The translations under genes and the position numbers were made by a program. From Globodera rostochiensis (Eukaryota; Nematoda; Chromadorea; Rhabditida; Heteroderidae): a stretch of 64,000 nucleotides of DNA. Positions within the stretch are counted from its first letter, which is position 1, and each line of letters opens with the position of its first letter. The notes beneath the pieces are model-generated. The model had not been told where the DNA came from. It did no database searches and saw only the letters and a program-made list of their open reading frames with translations. Location: the NCBI GenBank assembly GCA_018350325.1, contig JAEVLN010000002.1, positions 1,618,162-1,682,161 on the forward strand, written 5' to 3'. Shown here in pieces: positions 11,408 to 23,189 of the stretch.

Positions 11408-11582
11408 TCATACGAATAAATAAAAATGTTTACAAGATTTATTTTTACTTTTATAACTTTTACATAAAAATGTCAATGCTATGACTGACCTGCCCCATTT
11501 GGTGATGATTTGCGCATATGAACATCCGGAATGTTCAAATGCCCTGACAGTTTGTCCATCAGAGAGCTTTACCCATTGCGCA
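11408..11582 (-). pseudogene. Tc1/mariner-like transposase N-terminal relic, copy 2
   Basis: This is the duplicate of the relic at 7136-7310, with the same helix-turn-helix reading and the same frame break ahead of the LSDG start. It has no catalytic domain. Confidence 0.65.
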
Positions 11583-12212
11583 TACTACGTAATGCGTGAA
11601 AAGTGCTAAGGCCAAAATTTATAGGATGTTTTTCAATTCGAGTGTGACTTCCAATGGTGAGTGCCTACCACTCGTCCGACCAATTTTTGAAAAATAATCC
11701 GTTTTTTCAAAATACTTCCGCCATTCCTGATCCCAACCCCCTTGACCGCTAGTTGCTACGTTAAAAAGCAAACCATTAGATAATCAAATGTTTTAATTGC
11801 CCTACACACTTTTTGTTAATTTCCTATTGATTAGCTTGATATTTTATTTTATAAACATACCTCTTTGTGGTTTGTCCTTGAAATATTGTGGATTTATTTT
11901 CTTATGAATAAAGGACATTTTATGTACGTCTCTTTGCTGCTGTTGCAAACGCGCTTTACTTATTTTTTAAAACATTTAGGCTAGCATTTTAAAGTTTTTT
12001 TTAATTTTTTAAACTTTTTGTTCAATTATTTTTTTATTCGTTAAAAGTAATTGAATCACATTTATGAACTTTATTATTGACATGTTTTTTCGTTTCTATG
12101 CTAAATTATTAATATTTTTCTATACATATTATTTCTTGAGAATGTTTCCACTCTGCAACATGGAACATGGCCTGATAAACGATTTATATCTATTCTGAAT
12201 TATGGTATTTAC

Positions 12213-12352
12213 CAGGGATGTCGATATCGTCTCCTCAAAACACGATACACGATATACGATATTTACGATACACCAAAATACGATACGAATTTTTTAACGA
12301 TACACGATATGGCCAAAATTACGATATTTACGATTACGATACGATACGATTT
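12213..12352 (+). mobile_element. hAT-like terminus with ACGATA subterminal repeats
   Basis: The segment starts cagggatgtcgatatcg, a CAGGG-type end common in hAT elements. The next 120 bases repeat acgata and close variants about fifteen times, ending in acgatacgatacga. Repeated short motifs beside the terminus are typical binding sites for hAT transposase. No matching inverted end was found in the following kb and no transposase frame is present, so it is a solo end or remnant. Confidence 0.5.
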
Positions 12353-13069
12353 TTTTTCTAGCCGTGTTCAATTCAAAAAAAAATTTTTGAAAGTAGAAAT
12401 TTTCAGTTTAATTCAATGTAATTAATAAATATTAAAAAACACTAATTAACGATGGACAAATCCCTTTCGGTAACTAAAGGTTCAATCAAATATTCTATAT
12501 GTCAAGAATGTTAGCAAACATTTATGTTCTTAGCTTATCAACTTTCTCGAACACAAAACTTTTAAAAAAGTTGTAAATAATTCTAATTATTTAAATGATT
12601 GTTAAATAAAAATTTATTAGAAATTCAAAAATGCTCAATAATTATATAACAATTTGGTATTGTGGTGAACAAATTAAACTGGATTTTTATATGTACATTT
12701 ATTATGAAATAAATTAAACTTACATTAAACCGTAAACCAAAACCGTTAAATTTGATTTCAAAAAAATAATACTACTAATCAATTTCCAGTTAATTTAAGA
12801 AGACATAAAAGATTTTTTTTAAATTATTTATTTAAAAAGATGAATAAAAAAATACGAAAAATGCATTAATAAATGGTTTTTAAAGAATACATAGATAAAA
12901 TACAAATAAAAAAATGCCGCCAATAAATCGATATATTTCAAAGTAAAATTTCAAAAAAATAATACAGATATTCATAAAGATTGAAAACTATATACTTCAA
13001 AAGAATCTACATAATAAGAACCGATTTACTGATATTTGAAATATGATGCCATAAAAAAAAATCTTTTAA
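12353..13069. other. AT-rich stretch, no gene seen
   Basis: Nothing stands above background. The stretch is A- and T-rich with scattered short runs. Confidence 0.5.
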
Positions 13070-13153
13070 AGAATTCAACATTTAATGGCCATGAAGCGAG
13101 CGGTCAGGCTGAGGCGTGAGCATCATCAACGGGAAAAGCTGCAGCGTCTGTGA
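13070..13153 (+). CDS. Exon-like island, basic helical segment
   Basis: This is a 27-codon frame between TAA and TGA in a sharp GC island. It reads RIQHLMAMKRAVRLRREHHQ and then REKLQRL. It is highly basic, with Leu and Val spaced as in an amphipathic helix or coiled coil. Two in-frame Met codons could act as starts, so it may be a tiny gene or an exon after ttttaaag. No family is recognised. Confidence 0.33.
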   Translation, partial: RIQHLMAMKRAVRLRREHHQREKLQRL

Positions 13154-13374
13154 TTCATTATCGCTTTTCTAAGATAATAAAATTCATCCAACTTAAAATA
13201 TCTAAAATAAAACCCAACAACAAATTCATAAATCAGGCAAATTTAAATAAAATTTCATTCATATTAGCTTAAAAATTATCAGCAATCTGATTAAAAAAAT
13301 TGAAAAATTTTAAATTGATTAGTAATAATTTAAATATAAGGCAAAATATAATTCTATTACATGTTAAATTTCTA

Positions 13375-13545
13375 CAATGCGCGCTATGGTGTCAATGCTT
13401 ACCAGTCTTCCTATCTCCACATTGTCCCGAAAAACTTTTTCTGTACTCGTTTTGTTTTTTACACAATTTAAACAATAAATTATGTTTGACCCAGTTCAAA
13501 CCACAACTCTGCAATCCAGATGCGCTGCGAGACAGTTGTTTTAAA
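13375..13545. other. GC island open on both strands, possible exon
   Basis: All three + frames are open across the first 60 bases, including a 94-codon ATG frame (13300-13584). On the - strand a 38-bp piece (13403-13440) lies between an AG and a good donor gtaagc and reads KVFRDNVEIGRL. That resembles the start of ribosomal protein eL14, but the match is too short to call. Direction and product are unresolved. Confidence 0.3.
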
Positions 13546-14164
13546 AATGTTAAACAAAATTTTCCTTTCAATTTAATAAATTAATTAATTATTAAAATCT
13601 GCAAATGCCTATTTTAAATATGATGGGTCAGGCATCAAGAATTTGTAACAAATCAATAAATATAAATGCTTGTGTAAATTTAATTATGAAGATTTGAAGA
13701 CAAGAAATTGTAAAAATTTAAAAAAAAAGTTAATTATTTAGTGATATCATCTTTAAATTTTAATAAGATTATTAAAAAAAAATTAAATTAAATGGTATTT
13801 AAATTTTTAATGAAAACCTATTTGATTACGGGGTTTAAAGCTGAGATCGACTGTCAAGTAACTCAAGTAAAGGCTGTGTAGCAATTATAATATAATAAAG
13901 AAATTTAACAAAGTTTGGTTAGAATATTTGTTAATATAATTAAAAGTTCCAATACGCACCGATAATTTTATGGAAATTTCATGCTATTAATTCAAGAATC
14001 TTATTGATATTGAATGCTAATATGTTTTTATGAAAATAGTTTACATTTAAAAAAAACAAAATATTAAAATTCATATTTAAAAAATAATTAACAAAAAATA
14101 TAAGTATGAATATTGTAAAATTAAATTTATTAATTGAAAAAATTGTAGCCAAGATATATTAAAT

Positions 14165-14404
14165 ATGGAACAAATATTTGGTTATAAAAAGCCAGTTGCC
14201 TGTTACCAAGCAGAACAACGTGCAACATTTGATGATTCATTTGTTTCCTGCGATTCAGCACGCTCTTACCGATTTTGCAACGCCATGGACTCGGTGCGTG
14301 ACACTCCATGTACCGGCCGTCGTAGTCAATCAGCCGGCTCTTCGAGTCAATTGCTAATAGATGCTAAAATTTTAAACAATATGACGCCGGTTCGTCAAAG
14401 ATAA
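14165..14404 (+). CDS. 79-codon ORF, unknown protein
   Basis: It is among the longest ATG frames in the window outside the repeats. It starts MEQIFGYKKPVACYQAEQRA. The middle is rich in Ser, Asp and Cys (DSARSYRFCNAMDSVRD), followed by a Gly-Arg-Ser segment (GRRSQSAGSSSQLL). GC is raised only at about 14200-14350, so the last ten codons may already be intron. All six Gln codons are CAA, which argues against a TAA/TAG=Gln genetic code. No domain is recognised. It could be a first exon or a small secreted or disordered protein; no signal peptide is visible. Confidence 0.4.
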   Translation: MEQIFGYKKPVACYQAEQRATFDDSFVSCDSARSYRFCNAMDSVRDTPCTGRRSQSAGSSSQLLIDAKILNNMTPVRQR

Positions 14405-15949
14405 AAAAAATCATTATAAATTAAATCTGTAAAAATTTTAAATTCAATGAGTGAGAATGAATAAATTTTATAAAAATAACTCCCAAAACCCCATTGGCGA
14501 AGATTTTTAAAATAAAGCCTTTATACCTGCAAAGACACCCATTAAAATTGATTGTAATTTTCTTTAATCGATAAATGAAAATTATGTATAAAAAATTTTA
14601 AAAATAAGGTGCGTTAATATACAAATGTTATTTTTCTAAATAAACAATTTGGAAAAATATATACATTAATATAAAAACAAAATAAAAAGCAAAATATTTT
14701 TAAAAAAATTTAAATAAAAAATTATTCGAAAAAAAGATGGCGGCGACTTGTTCAAGCCCAAAAATACTACGCTTTAATATATAAATGTATACAACTATGC
14801 TGGCGGGTTCTTCAGCACCCAAAATAAATTATTAAAAAAATGTCGATTACCAAAAACCATTATTATGGAATCAATCTTTTTAATATTTGAAGAAATTTCA
14901 TAATAAATATTTTCACCCCGACTGGCAAGACAAATAAAGAAACAACGCGGCCAGGAACGAAAAAAAGGAAAAAAATTAATAAATTTAATTCAAAATAAAC
15001 GATATCAACAGAAAATATAACATAAAACATTTAAATAAAAAAATAAGATGAAATAACCATTAAATCTTTAAAATTAATGAGTTTAATATTTACTAGAATA
15101 GGTTAAATCATAATGTATTGTAATGTTTTTAAATTTATAAAGTCTTAAGCCATTTATTTTTAATAAATAACTGATTTGATGACAATTCACAAAATTTTTT
15201 TAATTTAAAAAGTTGTTCAATCTAAATTTTGGTTTATTTAACATTAATACATTTGTTTTTTATTTTTAGCTTTTACTTTAGATAACAATTTTAAAAAATA
15301 GCTTCATTGTAAGAATTATATTAGATTTAGTTTTCATATCTAAATATATTCAAATAGGCGTAGCTATAACTGGCAAGACGAAATAGTTTCATTAGTTTAT
15401 TTAATATCTCACCTCTCTTATAATTTTGTTAATTTATTTTACTTTATTTCAATCTGTTTTTGTTAACAATTAGCCTTGAATTTTAACATTATTACTGCCT
15501 TATATAAAAATTGTTAAACCATTCATTATCTAAAATCTTTGTTTAAGAAAAAATACTAAAGTTTGTATAATTAAAATCCGTTTGTAATACAGTTAATTTA
15601 AAAAATAATATAATTTGAAGTCAAGAGATTACTTTAAATATTTTGTACAATGCTTGAATATTTAAAAATAATAAATCAGTTGATTAGCTCAATTATAAGC
15701 AATAATTTTGAACTTTAAATTTAAAAAAAAAGTATTTATAAAAACATTTTAAGTTACAAATATATTTACCTATTTAGTAATATTAAACAAATTTTTGAAA
15801 ACCAATAATAAGTTAACATATATATTCAAAATATATTTATGTGACTTGAATAAATATTTAAACAATTTGTTCACATTGTTTAATATTAATTAAATATTGA
15901 ATATGTAATTTGAGTTAACACGGTCATTAAAATTTAAAAAGTAAGATAA
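14405..15949. other. AT-rich stretch with two small islands
   Basis: Small GC islands lie at about 14738-14825 (ggcggcgacttgttcaagcc) and 14915-14955 (ccccgactggcaagac). Neither gives a convincing frame. The rest is AT-rich. Confidence 0.45.
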
Positions 15950-16081
15950 TTCAAAAGAAAGGACAAATACATTACGGCTGATCCGGATCTTCATGTGGTG
16001 GAAATTTACAGCGGTTATTTTCGAAGTCGGAAGACAGTTAAAATATCCTGGAAGATGGCACTTTATTTGCTAGCAAATTGA
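15950..16081 (+). CDS. Exon-like island, unknown protein
   Basis: This is a 43-codon frame between TAA and TGA. It reads KDKYITADPDLHVVEIYSGY and then FRSRKTVK. Codons such as ATT ACG GCT GAT and GTG GTG GAA ATT follow the purine-any-pyrimidine pattern of real coding sequence. The last twelve codons are weaker. A second + frame is also open. No family is recognised. Confidence 0.37.
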   Translation, partial: FKRKDKYITADPDLHVVEIYSGYFRSRKTVKISWKMALYLLAN

Positions 16082-17747
16082 ATTTTATTTGTAAATTTAT
16101 TTTGGTGCCTTAATTGTATAAAATAATTTCATAGAAAAACTAAATACATAAAAATTACCAAATAAACAGTGTGTAGGTAATGATTTTTTATATAAAAACT
16201 ATAATTAAATTATTTTATTAATTTAACCTTAAAAAACAATTACTTATTTAAATGTAGAATAATATCTATTTTACTGAAGAAATTTAATCAAAAAACAACT
16301 AAACTCATCGTAAATACTTGTATAGGACCGGTGTTCAGTGTTGTTCAGTGTTTTTATTAAAGTGCATAAACAAAAAAAAGAAATCGTAAAATTCGTGATT
16401 AATATGATTTGCACATTTAAAACTCATAGTACATTCAAATGGTATCGTTAACAATTAATTCTAATAAAAATATTAATATTTTTTTTACAGTATACAAGAA
16501 TACGCATCTGCTGGGTGGAGTATTCCCAAAATGTAAAGAAAATTGCTTTAATGAATAAAATGAGCATTCATACCAATAATTGTGCATTAAAATCAAAATT
16601 CGGAGTTTTCCCCATAATTCAGTTCTTGGTATCACTTGTTCTGCTAACATATTTAAAAACATAATATATTTAAATTAAATAATGAAACTGGCCTAAATAG
16701 ATATTTAAATAAATAAATCACAAATTTTTAGTAACTTGGTTATTTCGTGCATTTAAATACAATAAAATTTTCTAATGATAATGCGTCCTCGATGCGGATC
16801 CAAATAAAATACTTAACGTACAAAACGCTATTATATTTAAAAAGTCCAAAAATGAGTAGAAATTGATTACAAGTGATATTTAAAATTAATGCTTAATTTA
16901 TTTTTCAATTAAAATCAAATTTAACGATTTTTGGCTAATGTAAAATTCTGATGATTTAAACTGAAATGCGTAAATTTCAACCTTCTCATAATCTGCTGAA
17001 TAAACTGTATAAATATTAAATTCATTCCAGTATAAATTACAAGTACTATAAAACATAAATACATTTAAAACATAATTAACAAAAATGAAAAAAACGCTTG
17101 TTCAGATTTATTGGCGAAAGTATTCTTATTTATTTTTAAATTTTGTTTGGAGCTACTAATGTTGTTCTTCTGTCATATAATTTGCATCAATTCAAAAGTT
17201 CATAAAATATTAATTAAACAACAATAATAAAAAAATGTAAATAGCAGTTGTAACGACTTGGGAATGCGAATGCTAAAATTATTAAATCGGGAGTACGTCT
17301 GTTTCTGCTTGACCACTGGGTTTTCTATGAACTTGCGTGAGTTGTGCATTCTCACTCATCTACCTGGTGTACAGCCTGTTTATTATTTAAAACAAAAAAA
17401 TTAAATACGCCAAATTTTTAGTTTAAAATTATAAAAAAAATATATAAACAGCGGATTATATAAATTCATATTAAAAAAATAATTAAAATAAATTTATTGA
17501 GAAAAAATTTGCTATTTTTAAAGGCGAGAATTTCTAAAAATTCAAATGTAAACGAGTCTAATCAATTTAATGCAAATTTTGAAAAAAACCCATTTTTTAC
17601 ATTATATAAGCATAGTCATGTCGATATTGTCCAAAAACCTAAAAAAACGAAAGAGCCCATGATTATATGAAATTTTTTTAGTTATAATAGAAAGATTAAA
17701 AAAAAATTTAATAATCAAAATAATGTTTAAAATATATTATATATTAA
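16082..17747. other. AT-rich stretch with several small islands
   Basis: Islands lie at about 16495-16535 (reads QEYASAGWSIPKM on +), 16785-16805 and 17255-17375. The last is the largest. On + it reads REYVCFCLTTGFSMNLREL, and on - it is also open (MHNSRKFIENPVVKQKQTY), so the strand is uncertain. A 75-codon - strand frame at 16435-16662 is mostly AT-rich and unconvincing. Confidence 0.35.
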
Positions 17748-17852
17748 GCAAAAAAAGAAGCACATTTAAAAGGCGCTAACTCAATGATAAACGTTTACAA
17801 CAAGCATTGTGACATCGCGCACGAGACAATACACTACGATTGGCACATCTGA
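17748..17852 (+). CDS. Exon-like island, unknown protein
   Basis: This is a 34-codon frame between TAA and TGA. The core reads KGANSMINVYNKHCDIAHET and then IHYDWHI. GC and the purine-any-pyrimidine codon pattern are strong from 17770 on. The sequence is rich in His and Asp, but no known motif is visible. No ATG lies near the island start, so an internal or terminal exon is more likely than a gene. Confidence 0.35.
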   Translation, partial: AKKEAHLKGANSMINVYNKHCDIAHETIHYDWHI

Positions 17853-18341
17853 AGGAATTTTTTAAAGCTAAAAATTAAAAACAAAAATTTATTAATAAAT
17901 AATGTAATAAGAAATAAAACCAATCAAAATTCAGTTTATTTGAGCACGATCTCAAAATGTATAAAATATAATAGATAGGTATAATGCCGGTCATAAAAAA
18001 GAGCTGCTATGCAACATAAAGTAAATGTAAAGAATTATTTAATTTATTTTCATCAATTCATACGCACTTATTTTAACTGTAAACCAAAGGTATTCGTATG
18101 CTTTTTTAAAAATTACTATTTGAAACATTCATCGACTTAGACGACATCTTTCACTTGTGCATCAGTCAATATCGACCAAAATGATTAAGTTAAATTAAAT
18201 CAATGATTATATAAAAAAAAATTAAAAAGCATTAAAAAGGTAAAAAATTTCTTTTAACGTCAAGTACGGTTTAAAGAAATTTTGCTGATAATATTTTTAA
18301 ACACGCAATTACAAAATTATAATAGGCGTAAAAGTGACTGA
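17853..18341. other. AT-rich stretch with one island
   Basis: An island at 18125-18182 reads FIDLDDIFHLCISQYRPK on + and ends in TGA. It is possibly a short exon. The rest is AT-rich. Confidence 0.3.
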
Positions 18342-18422
18342 AAGAACAGCATGTTTCACGAGTCTGGCCATGTTGTAATATCCTTCTATTTGGCGTTGCA
18401 GATGAAGTGGGGCGGGAAATAA
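18342..18422 (+). CDS. Exon-like island containing HESGH
   Basis: This is a 26-codon frame between TGA and TAA. It reads KNSMFHESGHVVISFYLALQ and then MKWGGK. HESGH fits the HExxH zinc-protease pattern, and the following hydrophobic residues resemble the helix after HEAGH in FtsH-type (M41) proteases. Known: in M41 proteins this motif binds zinc in mitochondrial quality-control proteases. Inference only: five residues are weak evidence and no other M41 piece is seen. Confidence 0.3.
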   Translation, partial: KNSMFHESGHVVISFYLALQMKWGGK

Positions 18423-18572
18423 AACAATATTTAAATTTAAAAAAAGTGTTCTGACCTTAATTAATTTAATAACTAATTCTTTTAAAAAAATGAGATTTAA
18501 TTAAAAGTCTCACAAAATATATCAGCTGAATAAAATAACTTTCTAATATGAAAAAAGAGATAAAATAAAAAA

Positions 18573-18626
18573 TAATTTTAAAATTATTAGGTGAAAAACT
18601 CATGAACGAATAAAACTTTATAAATT
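18573..18626. repeat. Short direct repeat, mate at 21453-21505
   Basis: Both copies contain ttttaaaattattaagtgaa (or a close variant) followed by aactcatgaacgaataaa and ttataaattc. The spacing is about 2.9 kb. They are probably remnants of an older duplication. Confidence 0.65.
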
Positions 18627-19098
18627 CTTTAAGCTATGCCCAAATAAATCAAATACTATAACAATTTGGTATTTAAAATAATTAAATGTAGAAGATCAAT
18701 CCCATTTTCTAGTTTCAAATATGCTTTGTTTAAATTGAAATAAGCTTACTTGAATTGAGAAATAATTTTTAACAACAATTTCATAAATAAAAATTAAAAG
18801 GCAGTAAATAGTATTAAAAGTTACTAATGTAATACGCTAACATCTGATGAGCTCATTTTTATCGTGCTCGCGTGAACTCATAATCACATTAATATAGTAT
18901 TAAACAACTTTTTCTCACCAGCAGTAGACTCCGGTAAATGTAAAAAATAAAAAGTTAATCGAAATTATTTTGGAAACAAATTCTACAACTAGATGTTTTT
19001 TTTATTTTAAAAAATAACGAGCGGATATTGGAAAAAAGGATAATAATAATAAATATTCCTGAAGAAAATAATAAAAATCAAAAAAACCAAAAGAATAA

Positions 19099-19194
19099 TT
19101 CGTAGAGTTAGCGAATGAACGTTATCACGAGATGCTTTTTGCATTAAATCATCACGAACGGAATAAGCATCCCAAAGAAATACTGTCTGAATAA
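19099..19194 (+). CDS. Exon-like island, charged helical segment
   Basis: This is a 31-codon frame between TAA and TAA, with an acceptor-like cgtag just inside its start. It reads ELANERYHEMLFALNHHERN and then KHPKEILSE. It is charged and His-rich, with a probable helix. No family is recognised. Confidence 0.37.
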   Translation, partial: FVELANERYHEMLFALNHHERNKHPKEILSE

Positions 19195-19808
19195 ATTCAA
19201 ATAAAAATTATTTAATGAATAATTACTGCTATTAAACGAACTAACTTCAATATATTATAAATACTAGATATGTAAAAAGAAGAAAAACATTAACTAAACA
19301 AACATAATTAACTTTTTTAATAATGGATTCTTTGAGTTTTATTGGTTTCATATTAACACAATACGAATTATTGTAATTTTTAAAATGAAAAACTAAAATC
19401 TTAAAAAATAAACTTAATCGTATTTATCAAAAGTTTTCAACTAATATTAAAATAAGTTTATTCTAGTATTAATTAATATTAAACAACGCGGACCCAGATG
19501 ATGAGCCACGCGATTGTCACTAATTATGATGTCGCGGGACCAGAAATGATAATAAATCTCTAAATACAACTCTAAACAAATATTCAAATATAAACTGTGG
19601 TAAGTGACATAAATGTATTTGCATATATGTTAAAATTATATTTCGGTTATATTAATAAAAACTTTATGCTTGTTGTTTTTACCTAAAATTTTTGAAATTA
19701 GGATTCAAAAATGAAATTAAATATATTTTTCAGATGAAACTTCTTGTAACAATTATAAAATAAAATGCACAATGAAAAGGGAAGAAAAAGCAGATGTCGA
19801 TACTGTAG
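19195..19808. other. AT-rich stretch with one island
   Basis: An island at 19487-19550 is open in three + frames; the best reads QMMSHAIVTNYDVAGPEM. No clear splice site is seen on the left. The remainder is AT-rich. Confidence 0.3.
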
Positions 19809-19892
19809 CAAAGAGAACCTGTTGACTTAGACGCCGTCAACCTGGCAAATTTTCACTTTTATACCTATGATTATAAAAAATTGATAAAATAA
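19809..19892 (+). CDS. C-terminal exon, paralogue of 23446-23538
   Basis: After an acceptor-like ctgtag, 27 codons read QREPVDLDAVNLANFHFYTY and then DYKKLIK, followed by TAA. The inverted copy at 23.4 kb reads SVDLDTANLANALLYHNYKN and then VIK, and stops at the same TAA. Two indels between the copies (2 and 1 bases) sum to three, so the stop stays in frame. That is the pattern expected of a protein-coding end and not of free spacer. The family is not recognised. Homology continues about 50 bases past the stop. Confidence 0.45.
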   Translation, partial: QREPVDLDAVNLANFHFYTYDYKKLIK

Positions 19893-20595
19893 ATGCAAAT
19901 TTTAAATATTCTAAAAATCATTTCAAAAATTAAAATTAGCTTATTAAAGATTAAATTTAGAGCCAAAATTTGTTTAAGTAACATATTAAAAACTCCACAA
20001 AAAGTCAAAAATTCTTTGTATATTAATAAATATTCTATTGTTTTACTTTGACAATTCTTTATATACGCTGTTTTATGCATCTTTTGTTTTTTAATCAATT
20101 TGAAAATTTTATTCTAATGATCTCTCTATTGTGTGTTCGTTAGTCGTCCAATTGGTTGTATATCAAATGTAATAGTTATTTTTGTTTTTTTCCATTATTT
20201 TAGTAAAAGTGTACGAACTGTCTGAGTATATTTTTTTTAAAGTTAATTCAGAGTTTAGCCATAATTATTTCCGTAAAAATTAAAAAATATATGAGATTTC
20301 TAGTTTTTTATATAAGGTTTACTCCAAAAGAATTAAACAATTGTATTGATTCATGCATACAGAACTACACACTTAGCTGTGTATAATTCAATTCCATAGA
20401 ATCAACTTCAAAAATGTAATAATTAGGTATTTAATTAGTTATTTGCAGTCTAAACTTTGCTAATATAAAATATTCAGATTTTGCGCTAAACAGGTGACAC
20501 AAGTTTATTATATGCTGATAATATTTTTGCGAGTTAATTGATAACTTTTACCTTTTAATATACAATGATGCTAATTTTTACAACAGTCAAACCCT

Positions 20596-20672
20596 TTTAC
20601 ATATTAGAGTAAAGCCAAATAATTAAGAAAATTTAACATATTAGAGTAAAGCCAATTAAGAAAAATTTCACG
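20596..20672. repeat. Short tandem repeat
   Basis: Two imperfect copies of about 40 bp share catattagagtaaagccaa and an A-rich tail. Confidence 0.7.
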
Positions 20673-20739
20673 TTTTAAACGCAAAAAATGAATTTTTGAT
20701 TTTTGCAAAATACTACAAAAAAATAATTTTAAAAAACCC

Positions 20740-21450
20740 ACAGTGAAGAACTTTAACAATGGTAGCGATCAACTATCTACAATATCGCCGAACTATTTTT
20801 TCGTTGTTTCTGTGTTAAATTCATAAAATATATAAGAAAACAATTTTCTTTATATTTAACAAAAAAATAATTAATAGCATAACAAAGTAGTAAAATAAAG
20901 CAACACATTATTAGATTAAGTATAAATTTTTAATTGAATTGCATATTTATCTTTTATTTGTTTGCTACTAAATGGGCAGCAACCGGTTATTTAATCCTAA
21001 CAAATAAATATTCATATATAATAATTAAATTTTTCATTTGTAAATTTTTGAATTACATTTTTCTAAGAATGCTTCTTTTTTTACAAAATAAAAGGTTTTT
21101 TTTTTGGAATAAAAAACAAATTTTAAAGTTAAATGACCATCAACTGAACTACAAGCCTTATATTCAAGAAATCAATAAATATGCAATAAATCCGAAAATG
21201 TATTTAAATCTAAAACATACTAAAAAATTAAGAAATTATGCTAGTGGCGGCTGAATCTCTTAATTCAATTATAACCTTACATGAGTAATTAAAATTAACA
21301 GAAATATTTGATATTTGATTAAACCATTAAATTCAATTTATTTTATTTAAAAAATTATAAATTATTATTTATTTAATAATAAGGCTCCAACTTGTAATGA
21401 GAAAAATAAAACCTCACAAAACAATTCTGATATTGTTAAGTGATTTATAG
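20740..21450. other. AT-rich stretch with weak islands
   Basis: An island at 20758-20817 has an ATG frame reading MVAINYLQYRRTIFSLFLC. A 106-codon ATG frame (20934-21254) is almost wholly AT-rich with lysine and asparagine runs, and is treated as chance. Confidence 0.3.
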
Positions 21451-21528
21451 TGAATTTTAAAATTATTAAGTGAAGAACTCATGAACGAATAAAATTTTAT
21501 AAATTCGTTCATTTATCTTCATATAAAG

Positions 21529-21577
21529 TGCCGGTTTACTAATCCCGATTCCGGGGTTTCGTTAAAATTCCGATTCC
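21529..21577. mobile_element. Short ATTCCG-repeat transposon remnant
   Basis: The stretch contains gccggtttac, then cccgattccggggtttcg and aattccgattccg, a cluster of CCGATTCCG-type repeats. It resembles the subterminal repeats of hAT-like elements seen elsewhere in the window with other hexamers. No TIR pair is found. Confidence 0.35.
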
Positions 21578-23189
21578 GCTCTCATGACTGACAATTTGAG
21601 TTTGCCAAGACGGGTTTAAAAGCAGCATTTTTGGTAATTGGTTTATATTACGTCACTTTCCAATTCATCAAAATTGGTGTTTTGATTTTAGTTGAATCTG
21701 TGCTGTTTAGGACCCTAATTAATATCTTTAATAATATAATTAATAAACAATACAAAGAATATAATAAACCCGAATGCTCATGCTTTTTATCTACATCGAA
21801 AGTTTATAGCAAATTTTTGACTACATATTATTGAAATATAAAATTAAAAATGAATATAATTTCTTCCATAATTGCGCGTATCAAAAAAGATTATTATTTA
21901 TTTATTATTAGCGTTAGAAATTAATAAATTCCAGATAAATCCTAGCAAAACTAAATAAATCAATTCAGAAAATTTTAAAGCTTACATTTTTTGGTTAAAT
22001 TTTAAAAGTTATTAAATTAAATAAAGAAAACCTGTCTAAAATTCGAGTTGATTATCATCTTTTACCCGGTAAAAATATAAATATAAAACAAAATATTACC
22101 TAATTAACAAAATTAAAATAACAATAATTCGCAGCGAGTACCCAAAAGAAATTAAACAGAATTCAAAGGACTAAAATATTTATAAGAAAAAGAGTCTAAT
22201 TGAGAAATAAACAATATTTAAAATTGTAGTTAAAATAATATTTACAAGCCAATAAATTAATTTAGATTATATTCTTCATACATTATTTGAATAAATTAAG
22301 TATTACAAAATTGATTATATTGTGATAAATGACGGGTAGACAACATTATTATTTTTACTGCACTGCTGCACTCATTTGCAATGGGCCATGAGACTAAAAG
22401 ATTATTTAAAAAACAAAAATAAACAAAATATTTTTATTAAGAATAAATTATCGACTTCATTATAATTCATTAACGATGTAAAATTTAACAAATAACAAAC
22501 AATTTACAAAATAGTAAAAATAAGTGGAATTTCTTGAGAATAAAAAAAGGCCTAAACGCTGCATGTGCATATTTTTGGATGCCTTACTCATATCTCTTTC
22601 CATAAATACAATCAATCCAAAAATAAATATTATAATCTTTTTAATTTTGAAATTATTTTGATTCCCATCGATGTTTTTTACTTATCGTGATTGAGGCAAG
22701 CTTGATGAAGATCAATTGAGGTGTAAACAGTTTTCTTCCATTTTTTAAAATTTTTTTAGTCACATTTTAATTTTCGTTTCATTTATTTATATTTTTTCAT
22801 TTATTTATATTTTAATGTAAAAACAAAATGATTAGAATTTTTACATATATTTTTTTTTTACCAAGGCGGCATTTTTAATGGGTTTGGTGGGTACATTTTA
22901 TTTGTTTATTTACACATTTTAGGAAAAGATTTTGTATATTAAATATTAATAAATCGCGGATGATTTAAAGCGTGATTTTTCGTCAGTCTCCATTAGAGCA
23001 GTAACAAAGATTAATACTGATTAAAGACATGGTTAATTAAATACCGGGATTGTTTGTGATACAAATTTTGAAGGACACAATAAATGGTTAAAATTTTTAA
23101 AATAAATTTTATATTATTTAATTTTTATTTGTTATCATGTTTTATTTTTTTAATTAATAAATTAATCGATTTTGAGTAAATTGGTTCAG
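21578..23189. other. AT-rich stretch, no firm gene
   Basis: The + strand changes from A-rich to T-rich at about 22.7 kb. Small islands lie at 22330-22395 and 22555-22610. Nothing can be assigned. Confidence 0.4.

Larger units (their letters stand above)
8658..11980. repeat. 3.3-kb segmental duplication, copy 2
   Basis: This is the direct partner of 3446-7708 without the foldback element. At the position of that element it has a unique 49 bp (9066-9114). It ends exactly at the shared catttagg. It carries the second MITE, the second exon-like island and the second Tc1-like relic at the same relative positions. Confidence 0.93.

Noticed and set aside
13403..13440. Ribosomal protein eL14 start (KVFRDNVEIGRL), with TKWAAT at 20.97 kb as a later part
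   Set aside because: The two pieces are on opposite strands and each is under 13 residues; chance similarity is the simpler reading.
20934..21254. 106-codon ATG frame
   Set aside because: Almost entirely AT-rich with Lys, Asn and Ile codons; only about 25 bases rise above background.
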